Program-made: the position numbers and the translations under genes | The notes under the pieces: model-generated | The model's database searches: none | What the model saw: only the letters and a program-made list of their open reading frames with translations | What the model was told of the DNA's origin: nothing | Source of the DNA: Pullichristensenella sp002068815 | GTDB lineage: Bacteria > Bacillota > Clostridia > Christensenellales > Aristaeellaceae | Reading direction: 5' to 3' | Assembly: GCA_040772885.1 (NCBI GenBank) | Contig: JAXGXF010000001.1 | Location: 289,645-353,644, forward strand | DNA length: 64,000 bases | Part shown: positions 63,262-64,000 of the stretch, piece by piece | Layout of the letters: every line of letters begins with the position of its first letter | Position numbering within the stretch: the first letter of the stretch is position 1

Positions 63262-64000
63262 TTAAACGCTTCGCAACGACATTTTCTGCACGCCCCAGAC
63301 GCCGAGCACGATCATCAGCGACGCGACGCCGCTCAACAAGGACATCGGCTCCCCGAGGAATACGACGCCCGCGAGCATCGAGATGACGGTCGTCAGGTTC
63401 GCAAACGACGTCGAGCGCGAGACGGGCAGGTGCGCGAGGCCGTAGTTCATCAAAAGGAACGCGCCGACCGACGAGAACCCGCCGAGGTACAGTATCGGCA
63501 GCAGGAACTTAGGCTCCGCGAGCGGGGCGACGAGCGCCGGCACGTCCCAGCCGTTTTCAAACAGCGCGGCGATTGTGAAGAACACCGCGCCGGTCACGAA
63601 CATCACATACGTCCGCTCGAACGCCGAGAACGACGGCGCGATTTTGCGGCTGACGATGCTGCAGCCGACCGCGGCGACGATCGCGCCGACGAGCAGGAGG
63701 ATTCCGCGGACCTCAACCGCCCCCTCGCCCGTCTGCAGAAGCGCCAGCACAACGACGCCCGCGACGGACAAAAGGCTGAACAGCGTCTGCCAGACGGTCG
63801 GTCGCTCGCGCAGGAAGATCGCCGCGAACGCGAGCGACGCGATCGGGATCAGCGCGATCATCACGCCCGAAAACGTCGCGGTCGAGTACAAAATCCCGTA
63901 CGTCTCGCAGACGAAGTACATGATCGGCTGAAAAAAGCCGAGCAGCAAAAGAAGCCCCACCGGCTTCCCCCGGAGCGAGACCTTCGCCTTGCCGGTCAGA
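63262..64000 (-). CDS. EamA/DMT-family transporter (5' end outside window)
   Basis: The visible 245 residues hold about eight membrane segments in two EamA repeats, for example SGVMIALIPIASLAFAAIFLRE closing the first and LTTVISMLAGVVFLGEPMS closing the second. The frame is open to the window edge, and about 50-70 N-terminal residues are missing. Members export amino acids, nucleotides or other small metabolites; the substrate is unknown. Confidence 0.9.
   Translation of the reverse strand, partial: LTGKAKVSLRGKPVGLLLLLGFFQPIMYFVCETYGILYSTATFSGVMIALIPIASLAFAAIFLRERPTVWQTLFSLLSVAGVVVLALLQTGEGAVEVRGILLLVGAIVAAVGCSIVSRKIAPSFSAFERTYVMFVTGAVFFTIAALFENGWDVPALVAPLAEPKFLLPILYLGGFSSVGAFLLMNYGLAHLPVSRSTSFANLTTVISMLAGVVFLGEPMSLLSGVASLMIVLGVWGVQKMSLRSV

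Overview
This 64 kb window reads as a chromosomal segment of a high-GC, spore-forming Firmicute of the class Clostridia, probably uncultured and possibly gut-associated. The taxon call is inference. It rests on an intact spoIVA, the Firmicute darA-holB-ricT order, the rplU-prp-rpmA order with the LQLF cleavage motif on L27, a dnaG-rpoD-trmK-nif3 order, a T-box leader on valS, and AGGAGG-type ribosome binding sites in front of most genes. Most long open frames antisense to these genes are GC-driven shadows and are left out.

Layout. 1-5712 (minus): the 5' part of a giant secreted adhesin with about a dozen CnaB/SpaA-like domains; its upstream region carries a consensus promoter and three copies of a small hairpin repeat. 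6207-15829 (minus): an eight-gene catabolic operon with a sugar ABC transporter (permease, ATPase, binding protein), a Cys-rich protein of unknown function, an FGGY kinase, NagA, a cytoplasmic neutral-ceramidase homologue and a divergent NagB-like isomerase/deaminase. 16050-19477 (minus): a YesN/YesM-type two-component pair whose sensor gene is broken in its 5' half. 19478-21170: a lower-GC decay zone with a frameshifted MerR gene behind an intact MerR-type promoter, and an orphan terminator. 21173-21263: tRNA-Ser(CGA).

21661-26318 (plus): MBL hydrolase, comEC, holA and a small secreted protein. 26373-35407 (minus): class II aldolase, glnS, a CapA-like protein, a zinc-ribbon protein, ricT, holB, darA and spoIVA. 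35544-36638 (plus): a class B sortase with a minisatellite-encoded stalk. 36673-45548 (minus): DUF554 protein, Ogg-type glycosylase, rpmA-prp-rplU, an unknown protein, rnpB, a C4 zinc-ribbon coiled-coil protein, nif3, trmK, rpoD and dnaG. 45896-46930 (plus): a short aspartate kinase. 46975-48766 (minus): a PadR/DUF1700/DUF4097 envelope-sensing operon.

48896-61063 (minus): valS with its Val T-box, then a long, tightly packed cell-wall and tRNA-modification run (galK, amidohydrolase, RibU-like ECF component, tsaE, tsaB, rimI, alpha/beta hydrolase, membrane-anchored murF, ddl, a small conserved protein, pgsA, listed in transcription order). galT (plus) diverges from galK. The window ends in a small membrane protein and a truncated EamA-type transporter.

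The best candidate for something undescribed is the 6207-15963 locus. It pairs amino-sugar enzymes with a ceramidase-fold protein that lacks a signal peptide, a NagB relative that lacks the expected active-site Asp, and a Cys-rich protein in between. This suggests uptake and breakdown of an N-acylated amino sugar or related compound that is not plain GlcNAc. Adhesin and sortase together point to a surface-attachment lifestyle, although the adhesin's sorting signal lies outside the window.
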